A stretch of 64,000 nt of DNA, from contig JANLPQ010000007.1 of assembly GCA_031367325.1 (NCBI GenBank), forward strand, positions 1 through 64,000, in the 5' to 3' direction. Positions 25,041 through 34,534 of the stretch are shown piece after piece; position 1 is the first letter of the stretch; each line of letters begins with the position of its first letter. Both the position numbers and the translations under genes were made by a program. This DNA is from JAAFIP01 sp031367325. GTDB lineage: Bacteria; Pseudomonadota; Gammaproteobacteria; Burkholderiales; Burkholderiaceae_C. The notes below the pieces were generated by a model that did no database searches, had not been told where the DNA came from, and saw only the letters and a program-made list of their open reading frames with translations.

Positions 25041-26024
25041 TTATGGCAGCAGCACACACGCGCCAGTGGTTTTGCGCGCTTCTAAGTCGCGGTGCGCTTG
25101 CTGCACATCGGCCAAAGCATAGCGGTGGTTGATAGGAATCGTCACCTTGCCACTGGCCACCATGGCAAACAAATCATCTGCCATGGCTTGCGTGCTCTCG
25201 CGCGTAGCGATGTGGGTAAACAGCGTGGGCCGCGTGACATACAGCGAACCTTTGGGGCCTAAAATTCCCATGTCCATCGGTGGCACCTTGCCCGATGCGT
25301 TGCCAAAGTTGGCCAGCAGGCCAAAAGGCGATAGGCAGTCCAGCGATTTTTCAAATGTATCTTTACCCACCGAGTCGTACACCACGCGCACGCCGCGCCC
25401 ACCGGTGATGTCTTTGACTTTAGCCACAAAATCTTCGGTCGAATAATTAATTGCGTGCGAGGCACCATGCTCTAGTGCCAGCTTGCATTTAGCGTCCGAG
25501 CCTGCTGTGCCAATCAGCTGCAAGCCCATCGCACGCGCCCATTGGCAGGCGATCAACCCTACGCCACCTGCAGCCGCATGGAACAGCACGAAATCGCCTT
25601 CCTTTAAGCCACCGGCAGGCAAGGTTTTGCGCAGCAGGTACTGTGTGGTCAAGCCCTTAAGCATCATGGCCGCACCGGTTTCAAAGCTAATCGCATCGGG
25701 CAGCTTACACACACATTTGGCAGGTATCACACGCACTTCGCAATAGCTGCCAGGTGGGTTGCTGGCATACGCTGCGCGGTCGCCTACTTTCAGGTGCGTG
25801 ACACCCTCGCCTACGGCTTCAATCACGCCCGCACCTTCCATACCTAGCTGCAATGGCATGGGTAGGTTGTACACGCCGCTGCGCTGGTACACGTCAATGT
25901 AGTTAAGGCCCACAGCGTGGTGGCGAATGCGCACCTCGCCTGCTGCCGGGTCGCCTATGGTGACGTCCACCAGCTTCATCTGCTCGGGGCCGCCTGCTTG
26001 GTCGATGATGATAGCTTTACTCAT
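25041..26024 (-). CDS. qor: Quinone oxidoreductase (zeta-crystallin-like MDR family)
   Basis: NADPH-dependent one-electron quinone reductase type, 327 residues, without the zinc-binding residues of alcohol dehydrogenases. Motifs are GLNYIDVYQRSGVYNLPMPL, LGMEGAGVIEAVGEGV, and the cofactor-binding AAAGGVGLIACQWA. The start ATG at 26024 has GGAG ten bases upstream. A DUF1853 gene follows closely and a DMT transporter precedes it (26-base gap), so EamA-qor-DUF1853 may be co-transcribed. Confidence 0.9.
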   Translation of the reverse strand: MSKAIIIDQAGGPEQMKLVDVTIGDPAAGEVRIRHHAVGLNYIDVYQRSGVYNLPMPLQLGMEGAGVIEAVGEGVTHLKVGDRAAYASNPPGSYCEVRVIPAKCVCKLPDAISFETGAAMMLKGLTTQYLLRKTLPAGGLKEGDFVLFHAAAGGVGLIACQWARAMGLQLIGTAGSDAKCKLALEHGASHAINYSTEDFVAKVKDITGGRGVRVVYDSVGKDTFEKSLDCLSPFGLLANFGNASGKVPPMDMGILGPKGSLYVTRPTLFTHIATRESTQAMADDLFAMVASGKVTIPINHRYALADVQQAHRDLEARKTTGACVLLP

Positions 26025-26050
26025 GATTTTTTCTCCAGTTGTTGTTAAAT

Positions 26051-27016
26051 TTAATTTTTACTGCGGCTGACTAAATACACACCGCTTAGCACCAGTATCG
26101 TACCCGCCACAATCCACGCATTCATAGGCTCGCCCAGTAGCCACACGCCCATGATGATGGTAGACATGGGGCCTACCATACCGATTTGTGCTGTTTTGGC
26201 AGCCCCTATACGTTCAATGGCCATCATCACCATCAACACCGGGGCCACAGTGCAGGCTGTAGCGTTCAGCAGGGACAGCCACAGCACGGGCGGTGCCACG
26301 TTGGCGGCACTTAGCGGTTTGAGCAGTACAAACTGTGCAACACAAAAAAAGCAGGCCACGCTAGTGGCCAGCCCTGCCAGCCGCAAGCTGCCCAATTGAC
26401 GCACCAACTCGCCACTAAAACTGAGGTACAGCGCGTACGACACAGCGCTGGCAAACACCAATGCCGTGCCCAAGCCTACATTGGCACCGTCAAGCTTAGC
26501 CTCATGGCCAAACACTAGCAACACGCCGGCATAGCTCAGCGCAAACGCCAGCATTTGGTTGCGTGTGATTTTTTTACCCCACAGCAACCAACCCAGTACC
26601 AAGACGATAGTGGGGTTCAGGTACAAGATCAAGCGCTCTAAGCTGGCGCTGATGTATTGCAGCCCGGCAAAGTCTAAAAAACTGGCCAAGTAGTAGCCAC
26701 TGAATCCTAAAAAAATAACCTTCAACCACTGCGTGCGCGTGAGGGCTGCTTTGCTGCGGCTAGCCCACCAAGACAACACTACAAAAAATGGCAGCGCCAA
26801 CAGCATGCGCAGCATCAGCAGGGTGACAGCGTCTACGTTGTACCGATAAGCCAGCTTGACGATGATGGCCTTGCCGCTAAAAGCAATCGAGCCAGCGAGC
26901 GCCAGCAATACGCCAGACGCTATATTTTTCGTAGCTGCTTGAGCAGTATTGGCGGCTTGCAATGGTGTTTTCTCTATAAATTTATTACTCTGGCGGGTCA
27001 AAAACCTGCTGCACAT
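26051..27016 (-). CDS. EamA/DMT-family transporter
   Basis: A 321-residue inner-membrane protein with ten predicted helices in two EamA repeats (FSGKAIIVKLAYRYNVDAVT; ALVFASAVSYALYLSFSGEL). Members export metabolites or amino acids; the substrate is unknown. The ATG at 27016 lies inside the 3' end of the gamma-glutamyltransferase gene (19-base overlap). Residues about 20-34 (QAANTAQAATKNIAS), just before the first membrane helix, are translated from a copy of the short repeat. Confidence 0.85.
   Translation of the reverse strand: MCSRFLTRQSNKFIEKTPLQAANTAQAATKNIASGVLLALAGSIAFSGKAIIVKLAYRYNVDAVTLLMLRMLLALPFFVVLSWWASRSKAALTRTQWLKVIFLGFSGYYLASFLDFAGLQYISASLERLILYLNPTIVLVLGWLLWGKKITRNQMLAFALSYAGVLLVFGHEAKLDGANVGLGTALVFASAVSYALYLSFSGELVRQLGSLRLAGLATSVACFFCVAQFVLLKPLSAANVAPPVLWLSLLNATACTVAPVLMVMMAIERIGAAKTAQIGMVGPMSTIIMGVWLLGEPMNAWIVAGTILVLSGVYLVSRSKN
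26920..26946 (+). repeat. Short hairpin repeat, copy 10 (inside EamA gene)
   Basis: CTAT, loop ATTTTTC, GTAG, CTGCTTGAGCAG, then TATTGGCGGC. The gene, on the other strand, reads TAQAATKNIA. Confidence 0.87.
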
Positions 27017-28620
27017 CCGTCGCGTCGCGCATCGCTGGCCGCCACATAGCCCAAGTCTGCTGCGTAGCCTGCGCCCTCGTCAGCACGCCAAATAAACTGA
27101 CCTGCACCAAAATCTTGGTACGAATCGTTGATCACCTCGGTGCGGTGGCCTAGGTTTCGCAAAGCCTGCACGGTATCAGCGTTCATCGCCGCTTCGACGT
27201 TAATTTCTAGCCCCGCGTTGTAGCGCCAGCGCGGCGCGTCACATGCGGCTTGCGGGTTCTGCTTGTAATCCAGCATGCGCACCAGCGTTTGCGTATGGCC
27301 CTGCGGCTGCATGTTGGCGCCCATTACACCGTAGCTCATCACGGGCTTGCCGTCTTTGCTTAAAAACGCGGGAATGATGGTGTGGAAAGGGCGCTTGCCC
27401 GGTGCCACCACGTTGGGGTTGGCAGCATCCAGGCTGAAAGCGTGGCCCCGGTTTTGCAAACTGATACCAAAGGTGGGCTCTACACAGCCAGAGCCAAAAC
27501 CCAGATAGTTACTTTGGATAAAACTCACCATCATGCCGCTCTCGTCTGCCGCGCTCAAATAAATGGTGCCGCCTTTCACGGGGTTGCCTGCGCCAAAATC
27601 TTGTGCTTTTTTCATATCAATCAGTTTCGCACGGCTTGCCAAATACGCGTCGTCTAGCATTTGATTGGCAGTCACCGCCATAGTAGATGGCTCGGCCACA
27701 AATTTGTACACATCTGCAAAAGCCAGCTTCATCGCCTCGATTTGCAGGTGCTGCGACGCGGCGCTGTCCACAGGCAGTGCCGCCATGTCAAACTTGTCCA
27801 AAATGCCCAGCGCGATCAGCGCGGCAATGCCCTGGCCGTTAGGCGGAATCTCGTGCAGGGTGTAGCCACGGTAGTTTTTGGCAATCGGCTCCACCCACTC
27901 GGCCTGGTAATTGGCAAAGTCTGCTGTGCTCAAACTACCGCCGTGGGCAGTGCTAAATTTTTCTATAGCGTGGGCAATCTCACCGCCGTAGAATGCTGCA
28001 CCTTTGGTAGCGCCGATAGCGCGCAGTGCCTTGGCCGCTGCCTTAAACTGGAATAATTCGCCAACCTGCGGTGCACGGCCCCACGGCAAAAAGCTTTGCG
28101 CAAAACCGGGCAGGCCTTGCATCTCGCCGGTAGCGGCAGCCCACTTTTGCTGCACCACGGGCGGCAGCAAGTAGCCGCGCTCGGCTATCTCAGCGGCAGG
28201 CTCCATCAGGTCGGCAAAGGGCAGCTTGCCAAAGCGCTGGCTCATCATGGCCCAGCTGCTCACGGCACCGGGCACGGTGACAGAGTCCATACCGCGTTTG
28301 GGCGGTGTGGCGCTGCCTGCGTATTTGGTGCGAAAGTATTGCGGGCTCCACGCCTGCGGTGCGCGGCCAGAACCATTGATGCCATGCAGTGCTTTGCCAT
28401 CCCATATTAAAGCAAACGCATCGCTGCCCAAGCCATTACTCACGGGTTCGCAAACAGTCATGGCTGCCGCCGCCGCTATGGCGGCGTCCACCGCGTTGCC
28501 ACCTTGGTAGAGCATGCGCAGTCCAGCTTGCGCTGCCAGCGGGTGCGATGTGCTGACGACATTGCGTGCGAACACTGCAATACGTGTAGAAGTATACGGA
28601 TTGGCAAAATCAAAGTTCAT
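26998..28620 (-). CDS. Gamma-glutamyltransferase family protein
   Basis: N-terminal nucleophile hydrolase family, 540 residues. Conserved N-terminal segments are VSTSHPLAAQAGLRMLYQGG and NAVDAAIAAAAAMTVCEPVSNG. The self-cleavage threonine is probably in KGGTIYLSAADESGMMVSF; most members read TTH here, so this is a divergent version. GFGSGCVEPTFGISLQNRG matches the small-subunit pattern. No signal peptide is visible, unlike periplasmic GGT, so it may be a cytoplasmic relative with another amide substrate. It overlaps the EamA gene. Confidence 0.87.
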   Translation of the reverse strand: MNFDFANPYTSTRIAVFARNVVSTSHPLAAQAGLRMLYQGGNAVDAAIAAAAAMTVCEPVSNGLGSDAFALIWDGKALHGINGSGRAPQAWSPQYFRTKYAGSATPPKRGMDSVTVPGAVSSWAMMSQRFGKLPFADLMEPAAEIAERGYLLPPVVQQKWAAATGEMQGLPGFAQSFLPWGRAPQVGELFQFKAAAKALRAIGATKGAAFYGGEIAHAIEKFSTAHGGSLSTADFANYQAEWVEPIAKNYRGYTLHEIPPNGQGIAALIALGILDKFDMAALPVDSAASQHLQIEAMKLAFADVYKFVAEPSTMAVTANQMLDDAYLASRAKLIDMKKAQDFGAGNPVKGGTIYLSAADESGMMVSFIQSNYLGFGSGCVEPTFGISLQNRGHAFSLDAANPNVVAPGKRPFHTIIPAFLSKDGKPVMSYGVMGANMQPQGHTQTLVRMLDYKQNPQAACDAPRWRYNAGLEINVEAAMNADTVQALRNLGHRTEVINDSYQDFGAGQFIWRADEGAGYAADLGYVAASDARRDGCAAGF

Positions 28621-28674
28621 AAGCTGTGATTATCGGCCTTATGATGCACAGCACTAGTAACTCTGGAGTCAAAA

Positions 28675-29415
28675 GTGTCCGACACTGCATTGCTGATAGA
28701 CGTGATGAAGCAAGAGCTGAAAGCGCAAGACATGACTTATGCCGACGTGGCCGATAAGCTGGAGATGAGCGAATCGAGCGTCAAGCGCATGTTTAGCAAA
28801 AAAGAAATGCCTCTGACACGGGTAGACGATATTTGCCGCCTGCTAAGCACCGATTTTGCCGAGCTGTCGCGCCGCGTCAGCCAAGCGATACCGCTGGTAA
28901 GCGAGCTAACATATGAGCAAGAAACTGCCGTCAGCAAAGACCCCAAGCTGATGCTGTGCGCCATTTGCGTGTTGAGCAACTGGGCCTTTGAGCAAATGGT
29001 GCAAACCTACCAAATCACCGAAGCCGAGACCACGCGCTGCCTGATTACTTTAGACAAAATTGGCGTGATTGAGCTGAAACCATTAAATCGCTACCGGCTA
29101 AAAGTGGCTAAAACATTCAAGTGGCGCAGCGACGGCCCGATACGCTCTTACTTTATGCAGCATATTGTGGGTGAATATTTTGCAGGCCGTTTTGACCGCG
29201 AAGGCGAGACGCTGATGATGGTGCATGGCAATATCAACCACGCCATTGCACCTGCATTTGTTGAGCGCATCCAGCGCATAGGCGAAGATTTTTCTAAGCA
29301 GCATTTGGCTGACCAGAAGATTGACGAGAAACACCGCGACGGATTTACGATGATTGTGGGCTTTAGGCGCTGGGAATTTTCGGCTTTTACGGGGTTGCGA
29401 CGCAAAGCCAGTTGA
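28675..29415 (+). CDS. Helix-turn-helix (XRE-like) transcriptional regulator
   Basis: A 246-residue regulator starting with GTG at 28675 (GGAG seven bases upstream). The N-terminal HTH is YADVADKLEMSESSVKRMFS (about residues 20-40), followed by MPLTRVDDICRLLSTDFAEL. The C-terminal about 160 residues contain a winged-helix-like stretch (YQITEAETTRCLITLDKIGV) and no known ligand domain. It is divergent from the gamma-glutamyltransferase gene, which makes that gene a candidate target. Confidence 0.8.
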   Translation: MSDTALLIDVMKQELKAQDMTYADVADKLEMSESSVKRMFSKKEMPLTRVDDICRLLSTDFAELSRRVSQAIPLVSELTYEQETAVSKDPKLMLCAICVLSNWAFEQMVQTYQITEAETTRCLITLDKIGVIELKPLNRYRLKVAKTFKWRSDGPIRSYFMQHIVGEYFAGRFDREGETLMMVHGNINHAIAPAFVERIQRIGEDFSKQHLADQKIDEKHRDGFTMIVGFRRWEFSAFTGLRRKAS

Positions 29416-29424
29416 TTTACAGTA

Positions 29425-29451
29425 CTACTAAATTAATAGCTGCTTGAGCAG
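29425..29451 (+). repeat. Short hairpin repeat, copy 11 (intergenic)
   Basis: CTAC, loop TAAATTA, ATAG, CTGCTTGAGCAG, tail GATTTACTTGGGTTA. It sits between two convergent genes. Confidence 0.88.
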
Positions 29452-29468
29452 GATTTACTTGGGTTAGA

Positions 29469-29503
29469 GGCTTGAAAGTCATAATATTTATGCCTTTCAA
29501 GCC
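29469..29503. terminator. Hairpin between convergent genes
   Basis: GGCTTGAAAG at 29469-29478 pairs perfectly with CTTTCAAGCC at 29494-29503. There is no strong T-run. It immediately follows a short repeat and lies between the HTH regulator and the Bug gene, so it may end either transcript. Confidence 0.5.
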
Positions 29504-29514
29504 CTGCATACATA

Positions 29515-30501
29515 TCAATCTGCCGTAATCTTTCGCTCTGTAATAATCGCTTTCCATTTGTCGTTGTCCGCTTTGACCACTTGTGCAAAACGTGCTGCGC
29601 TACCGCCCGTAGGCTCGGCGCCCAGCCGCGCAAAACGTTCTTTTACATCGGCATCGGCCAACGCTGCGTTGAGCGCGGTGTTAATTCGCTGCACAATGTC
29701 GGCGTTTAAACCCTTGGGGCCGTACAGGCCAAACCAGGTGGTAGATTCAAATCCGGGCAGCACTTCAGCCACAGCAGGCAAGTCTGCCGCCAGCGTAGTG
29801 CGCGCCGCGCTGGTCACAGCCAGTGCGCGCAGCTTGCCGTCTTTGACATGCGGCAACCCAGTGACCAACGAATCAAACAAAACATCGACCTTGCCGCTGA
29901 CTAAATCTGGTATGGCCAGCGCCGTGCCGCGGTAGGGAATGTGCAGCATATACACATTGGCCATGGCTTTGAACAGCTCAGTAGTTAGGTGCACGATGGT
30001 GCCGTTACCGCTGGAAGCGTAGTTCAGCTTGCCGGGGTGTAGTTTGGCGTAGTCGATCAGTTCGCGCACGCTTTTGGCAGGCGATGTGTTGGGTACCAGC
30101 ACCACATTGGGCGATGTGGCTACATAGCCCAGTGGGGTAAAGTCGGCCACGGCATCGTAGGGAATTTTGGGGTTGATGGCTGGGCCAATGCTGTGGGTGC
30201 TGGACGTTGCCAGCAGCAAGGTGTAGCCGTCCGCCACCGACTTGGCGGCAGCGTCTGAGCCAATCGTGCCGCCCGCGCCAGGGCGGTTGTCGACAATCAA
30301 AGGTTGTCCGAGTTTTTCGCCCAGCTTGATGGACAGCGCACGCGCCAAAATGTCGGTAGCGCCGCCTGCAGGGAACGGCACGATCAAGCGGATAGGCTTG
30401 CTAGGGTAGGTTTGCGCCAGTGCGGGTGCAGCGATAAACAGTGCAAATGGCGCAAGCGCCACAGACAAAGGAACGATCAGGGCAAGTTGGCGGCGTTTCA
30501 T
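29515..30501 (-). CDS. tctC: Bug-family tripartite tricarboxylate transporter receptor
   Basis: Periplasmic receptor, 328 residues. A signal peptide (MKRRQLALIVPLSVALAPFA) ends ALA before QTYPSKPIRLIVPFPAGGAT, the hallmark Bug N-terminus. GPAINPKIPYDAVADFTPLG and ASSGNGTIVHLTTELFKAMA are also typical. It lies downstream of tctB-tctA on the same strand but is separated by 71 bases that include a terminator-like hairpin, so it may be expressed partly independently. It is the likely receptor for that membrane pair. Ligand unknown. Confidence 0.9.
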   Translation of the reverse strand: MKRRQLALIVPLSVALAPFALFIAAPALAQTYPSKPIRLIVPFPAGGATDILARALSIKLGEKLGQPLIVDNRPGAGGTIGSDAAAKSVADGYTLLLATSSTHSIGPAINPKIPYDAVADFTPLGYVATSPNVVLVPNTSPAKSVRELIDYAKLHPGKLNYASSGNGTIVHLTTELFKAMANVYMLHIPYRGTALAIPDLVSGKVDVLFDSLVTGLPHVKDGKLRALAVTSAARTTLAADLPAVAEVLPGFESTTWFGLYGPKGLNADIVQRINTALNAALADADVKERFARLGAEPTGGSAARFAQVVKADNDKWKAIITERKITAD

Positions 30502-30517
30502 GCAGCATTATGAATAG

Positions 30518-30543
30518 AAAACGGCAACCGAAGTTGCCGTTTT
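30518..30543 (-). terminator. Terminator-like hairpin after tctA
   Basis: AAAACGGCAA and TTGCCGTTTT form a perfect ten-base stem around CCGAAG, with T residues at the 3' side on the minus strand. It sits between tctA and the downstream Bug gene and could attenuate read-through. Confidence 0.75.
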
Positions 30544-30572
30544 CACTACACACTTACAATTTAAGCGCTAGA

Positions 30573-32084
30573 TTACTCTTCGACAAAAGCTTCTTCACGT
30601 TTGTTTTTAACCGCAGGCAGTAGCACGATCACCAGTAGCAATGCGGCCACCGCTAACAAGCTGGCAGACAGGCCGCGGGTTACAAACACGCTCCAGTCGC
30701 CGCGCGACAGCAGTAATGCGCGGCGCAAGTTTTCTTCCATCATCGGGCCCAAGATAAAGCCCAACAGCAACGGTGCGGGCTCACAGCCCAGCTTGGCGAA
30801 CAAATAGCCAACAAAACCAAACGCTGCGACTAGCCAAATATCAAACGTATTGTTATTGGTAGAGTACACGCCAATAGCGCAGAAAAGCACAATCGCTGGG
30901 AACATGAACTTGTACGGGACCGTCAACAATTTAATCCACATGCCAATCAGCGGCAAATTCAAAATCACAAGCATCAAATTGCCAATCCACATCGACGCGA
31001 TCAATCCCCAGAACAACTCTGGATTGCTGGTCATTACCTGTGGGCCGGGCTGAATATTGTGGATCGTCATGGCACCCACCATCAGCGCCATCACAGCGTT
31101 AGGCGGAATACCCAAAGTTAGCAACGGAATGAACGAGGTTTGCGCACCTGCGTTGTTCGCCGACTCTGGGCCTGCGACACCGCGAATATTGCCTTTACCG
31201 AAAGCAATTTCACCCGCCTTGAGAGGGATTTTTTTCTCTAGCGTGTAAGCAGCAAACGATGCCAACAAAGCACCACCACCGGGCAAAATACCCAAGATTG
31301 AACCCAGTGCCGTGCCGCGCAATACAGCGGGTAGCATGGCTTTAAAGTCAGTTTTAGTAGGCCATAAGCCTTGCACACTGGCAGTAAAGACTTCACGGTC
31401 GTCCTCAGGCTGTGCTAGGTTGGTGATGATCTCGCCATAGCCAAACACACCCATAGCAATCACCACAAAGCCAATACCATCGGTCAGCTCAGGAATATCA
31501 AAGCTGTAGCGTGCCACACCAGAGTTCACATCAGTGCCGACCAAGCCTAACAATAAGCCCAAAAGAATCATCGAGATCGCCTTGAGCAAAGAACCCGAGG
31601 CCAACACTACAGCGCCTACCAAGCCTAAGATCATTAGCGAAAAATATTCAGCCGGACCAAATTTAAAAGCCAGCTCTGTCAACGGTGCAGCAAACGCAGC
31701 CAAAATCAAAGTACCCACGCACCCTGCGAAGAACGAGCCTAATCCTGCAGCAGCCAGCGCAGGCCCCGCTCGACCCTGCCGGGCCATTTGGTAGCCGTCG
31801 ATACAGGTCACTACCGAGGAGGATTCACCGGGCAAGTTGACCAAAATTGCTGTAGTAGAGCCGCCATATTGCGCGCCGTAGTAAATACCCGCCAGCATGA
31901 TCAGCGCGGCAATAGGAGGCAGCGCATACGTGGCGGGCAACAGCATAGCAATCGTGGCCACCGGACCAATGCCGGGCAACACGCCAATCAGCGTGCCTAA
32001 AATGCAGCCAATAAAAGCGTACATGAGGTTTTGCGCTGTAAATGCTACGCCAAAACCAATGGAAAGGTTGTTGATTAAATCCAT
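30573..32084 (-). CDS. tctA: Tripartite tricarboxylate transporter, large membrane subunit
   Basis: A 503-residue inner-membrane protein with about 11-12 helices. TctA signatures are GVLPGIGPVATIAMLLPATY, AGIYYGAQYGGSTTAILVNL and GILPGGGALLASFAAYTLEK. It works with TctB and a Bug/TctC receptor for secondary uptake of citrate-like carboxylates. The start ATG at 32084 has GGAG upstream, and tctB ends 13 bases before it. tctB-tctA-bug is a complete set. Confidence 0.94.
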   Translation of the reverse strand: MDLINNLSIGFGVAFTAQNLMYAFIGCILGTLIGVLPGIGPVATIAMLLPATYALPPIAALIMLAGIYYGAQYGGSTTAILVNLPGESSSVVTCIDGYQMARQGRAGPALAAAGLGSFFAGCVGTLILAAFAAPLTELAFKFGPAEYFSLMILGLVGAVVLASGSLLKAISMILLGLLLGLVGTDVNSGVARYSFDIPELTDGIGFVVIAMGVFGYGEIITNLAQPEDDREVFTASVQGLWPTKTDFKAMLPAVLRGTALGSILGILPGGGALLASFAAYTLEKKIPLKAGEIAFGKGNIRGVAGPESANNAGAQTSFIPLLTLGIPPNAVMALMVGAMTIHNIQPGPQVMTSNPELFWGLIASMWIGNLMLVILNLPLIGMWIKLLTVPYKFMFPAIVLFCAIGVYSTNNNTFDIWLVAAFGFVGYLFAKLGCEPAPLLLGFILGPMMEENLRRALLLSRGDWSVFVTRGLSASLLAVAALLLVIVLLPAVKNKREEAFVEE

Positions 32085-32097
32085 TTTTATTCTCCGC

Positions 32098-32598
32098 TTA
32101 ACCTACTAAGAAGGCAGGCCATACCGTGATCTGCAATTTAAGCAGCACAATAAAGGCTAGGTAGCTACCCACCGCTAGTACAGTAGCCAAGATCAAAACT
32201 TCTTTCATCTTGACCTTGCCATCAGCAAAACTCGAAATGATCGTTAATGCGTAGATGGCTGCGATCATGCCCATAGCAGGTAATTTGATAGACGGTAGAC
32301 CCCCTAACAACACGCCAAAAGCCAAGTTAGCGCTCAAAATAAAAAATAAAGGTTTCCAAGCCCATTTGCCGATTTTTTCCCCATCGGCAGTAGCAACTGT
32401 CAGTGATTTAAACATGACTACTGAACCCAGCATTGCCAGCAAAATACCCAGCATGCGCGGGAAATACCCTGGCCCCATGCGGGCACCGTCACCCATGCCG
32501 TAACTGTAGGCACCAATGGCAAATGACATGCCGATACCCATAAACATCAGGCCCGAGAAGAAGTCTTTTTGACTTTTAATATTCACAAGTTGCTCCAT
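32098..32598 (-). CDS. tctB: Tripartite tricarboxylate transporter, small membrane subunit
   Basis: A 166-residue protein with four hydrophobic helices: FFSGLMFMGIGMSFAIGAYS, MLGILLAMLGSVVMF, LSANLAFGVLLG, and the pair around AIYALTIISSFA and ILATVLAVGSYLAFIVLL. The segment GARMGPGYFPRMLGILLA is diagnostic for TctB. The frame extends upstream to 32685, but the ATG at 32598 (MEQLVNIKSQKDFFSG) gives a normal-length protein. It is the first gene of the tctB-tctA-bug set. Confidence 0.88.
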   Translation of the reverse strand: MEQLVNIKSQKDFFSGLMFMGIGMSFAIGAYSYGMGDGARMGPGYFPRMLGILLAMLGSVVMFKSLTVATADGEKIGKWAWKPLFFILSANLAFGVLLGGLPSIKLPAMGMIAAIYALTIISSFADGKVKMKEVLILATVLAVGSYLAFIVLLKLQITVWPAFLVG

Positions 32599-32698
32599 CA
32601 AAACTATTGATGGGCGATTGTGGCCCGGCAAGCGCATGCCCTTGCTGTGGATTCCACTTACAACCCTAGTGAAAACCCTAGTCAATAAGGCGCAGTTT

Positions 32699-34498
32699 CT
32701 ACGCCATTGGCGGCGTGGCCGTCAGCACTTCTTCCAGCGTGGTGATGCCTTCGGCCACGCGCAGCGCACCGGCTAGGCGCAGGGGCCGCATGCCGTCGGC
32801 CACGGCTTGGCGGCGTATGGCGTCGATGCTGGGTTCTTTGTTAACCTGGGCTTTGAACAGCTCGCTGGTAGTGAGCAATTCATAAATACCCATGCGCCCC
32901 ATAAACCCCGTCATGCGGCAGTCCACACAGCCCACGGGTTTGTACGGATGGTAGCCGCCATTGATTTTCCACGGCTTGATGATCTCGTTAACCGCCTCGC
33001 GGTTAGCATCGGGGTCGGGTTGCTTGCACAGCTTGCACAGCGTGCGCACCAGGCGCTGCGCCAGCACGCCCAGCACGGTAGCGTTTAACAAATACGGCGG
33101 TATGCCCAGCTCCATCATTCGGGTGATGGCGCTGGGTGCATCATTAGTGTGCAAGGTGCTAAATACCAAGTGGCCCGTTAGCGCGGCTTGCACGGCCATG
33201 TCGGCGGTGGCCAAGTCGCGGATCTCACCCACCATGATCACGTCGGGGTCTTGCCGCATCAGCGCGCGCAGGCCTTCGGTAAAACCAAAGTCTAGCTGCG
33301 GCTGCGCCTGCGTTTGGTTAAACGCAGGCTCGATCATCTCGATCGGGTCTTCGATAGTGCTGACGTTCACCTCTTCGGTGGCTACACGTTTGAGCGTAGA
33401 GTACAGCGTAGTAGTTTTGCCCGACCCCGTAGGCCCGGTGACCAAAATAATGCCGTAGGGCCGCTTGACCAGCGCTTCCCAGCGGGTAGCGTCATGCTGG
33501 CTAAAGCCTAGGCCGTCCAAATCTTTAACGGTGGTGTCAGGGTCAAAAATACGCATCACCATCTTCTCGCCAAAGGCAGTAGGCAAGGTTGACAAGCGCA
33601 TTTCTATCTCGTCGCCGCGCGGGTTACGGGTTTTGATACGGCCATCTTGCGGGCGGCGCTTCTCAACTACGTCCATGCGGCCCAGCAGCTTGATGCGCGC
33701 CAGCATGGCGTTCATCACGCCGGGGGGCAGCTGGTACACGGGGTGCAAAATACCGTCAATACGAAAGCGAATCACGCCTTGCTCGCGCCGAGGTTCTAAA
33801 TGGATGTCGCTGGCGCGCTGGTCAAAAGCGTATTGCCACAACCAGTCCACCACTTGCACGACGCCTTGGTCGTTAGCGTCCAGTGCCTTGGCAGATTTGC
33901 CCAGCTCTACCAGTTGTTCAAAACTAGCAGCACCAGAGCTACCGCCTGATTTAACTGCTGCACGCACTGATTTAGCCAGAGCAAAAAATTCTGCGGTGTA
34001 GCGGTGAATGTCTTGCGGATTGGCCACCACCATGCGCACGCTACGGCGCGCTTGGCGTTCTACCTCGCCCATCCAGTCGTTGATAAACGGTTGCGATGTA
34101 GCCACCACCACTTCGGTAGGTGTCACTTGTACAGGTAGCACGCCATGGCGCTCGGCGTAGTAGGCGCTCATGGTGTCGGCTACTTTGCCCACGTCTACCC
34201 GCAGCGGGTCAATGCGCAAATAATCTAGCCCTGCTTTTTGCGCGAGGTATTGGGTCAGCGTTTCAATATCTAGCGGCTTGCCGTCAGAGGCGCGCGTCAT
34301 GGCTACGCTGGCCAAGCGTACCAAAGGGTGCTGCGCACTCTCGGCCTGTGAACAGCGGGCTACGGTGCGGCGCGCTTCTTCTAGCGTGATGACGCCGTCG
34401 GCGCTAAGCCAATCTACCAATTTGCGCCAATCCACAGGGCCCATGAAAGGGCCCGGGGATTTAACAGCGGGGGTAGGTTTTTTGGTTACAGCGTTCAT
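32699..34498 (-). CDS. GspE/PulE/PilB-type secretion ATPase
   Basis: A 599-residue traffic ATPase of type II secretion or type IV pilus systems. The N-terminal MshEN/GspE-N domain includes GLDYLRIDPLRVDVGKVADT. The ATPase core has RASDIHLEPRREQGVIRFRI, Walker A GPTGSGKTTT (about 352-361), the Asp box STIEDPIEMIEP and the Walker B region DPDVIMVGEIRDLATADMAV. The C-terminal zinc tetracysteine is CKLCKQPD and CVDCRMTGFMGR. No other gsp or pil gene is adjacent. It is last in a minus-strand run after a spermidine-synthase-like gene, so it is an isolated copy whose machine must lie elsewhere. Confidence 0.9.
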   Translation of the reverse strand: MNAVTKKPTPAVKSPGPFMGPVDWRKLVDWLSADGVITLEEARRTVARCSQAESAQHPLVRLASVAMTRASDGKPLDIETLTQYLAQKAGLDYLRIDPLRVDVGKVADTMSAYYAERHGVLPVQVTPTEVVVATSQPFINDWMGEVERQARRSVRMVVANPQDIHRYTAEFFALAKSVRAAVKSGGSSGAASFEQLVELGKSAKALDANDQGVVQVVDWLWQYAFDQRASDIHLEPRREQGVIRFRIDGILHPVYQLPPGVMNAMLARIKLLGRMDVVEKRRPQDGRIKTRNPRGDEIEMRLSTLPTAFGEKMVMRIFDPDTTVKDLDGLGFSQHDATRWEALVKRPYGIILVTGPTGSGKTTTLYSTLKRVATEEVNVSTIEDPIEMIEPAFNQTQAQPQLDFGFTEGLRALMRQDPDVIMVGEIRDLATADMAVQAALTGHLVFSTLHTNDAPSAITRMMELGIPPYLLNATVLGVLAQRLVRTLCKLCKQPDPDANREAVNEIIKPWKINGGYHPYKPVGCVDCRMTGFMGRMGIYELLTTSELFKAQVNKEPSIDAIRRQAVADGMRPLRLAGALRVAEGITTLEEVLTATPPMA

Positions 34499-34534
34499 GG
34501 GCGTTTACTGACATTCATGGGCCTTCGTAGGCGT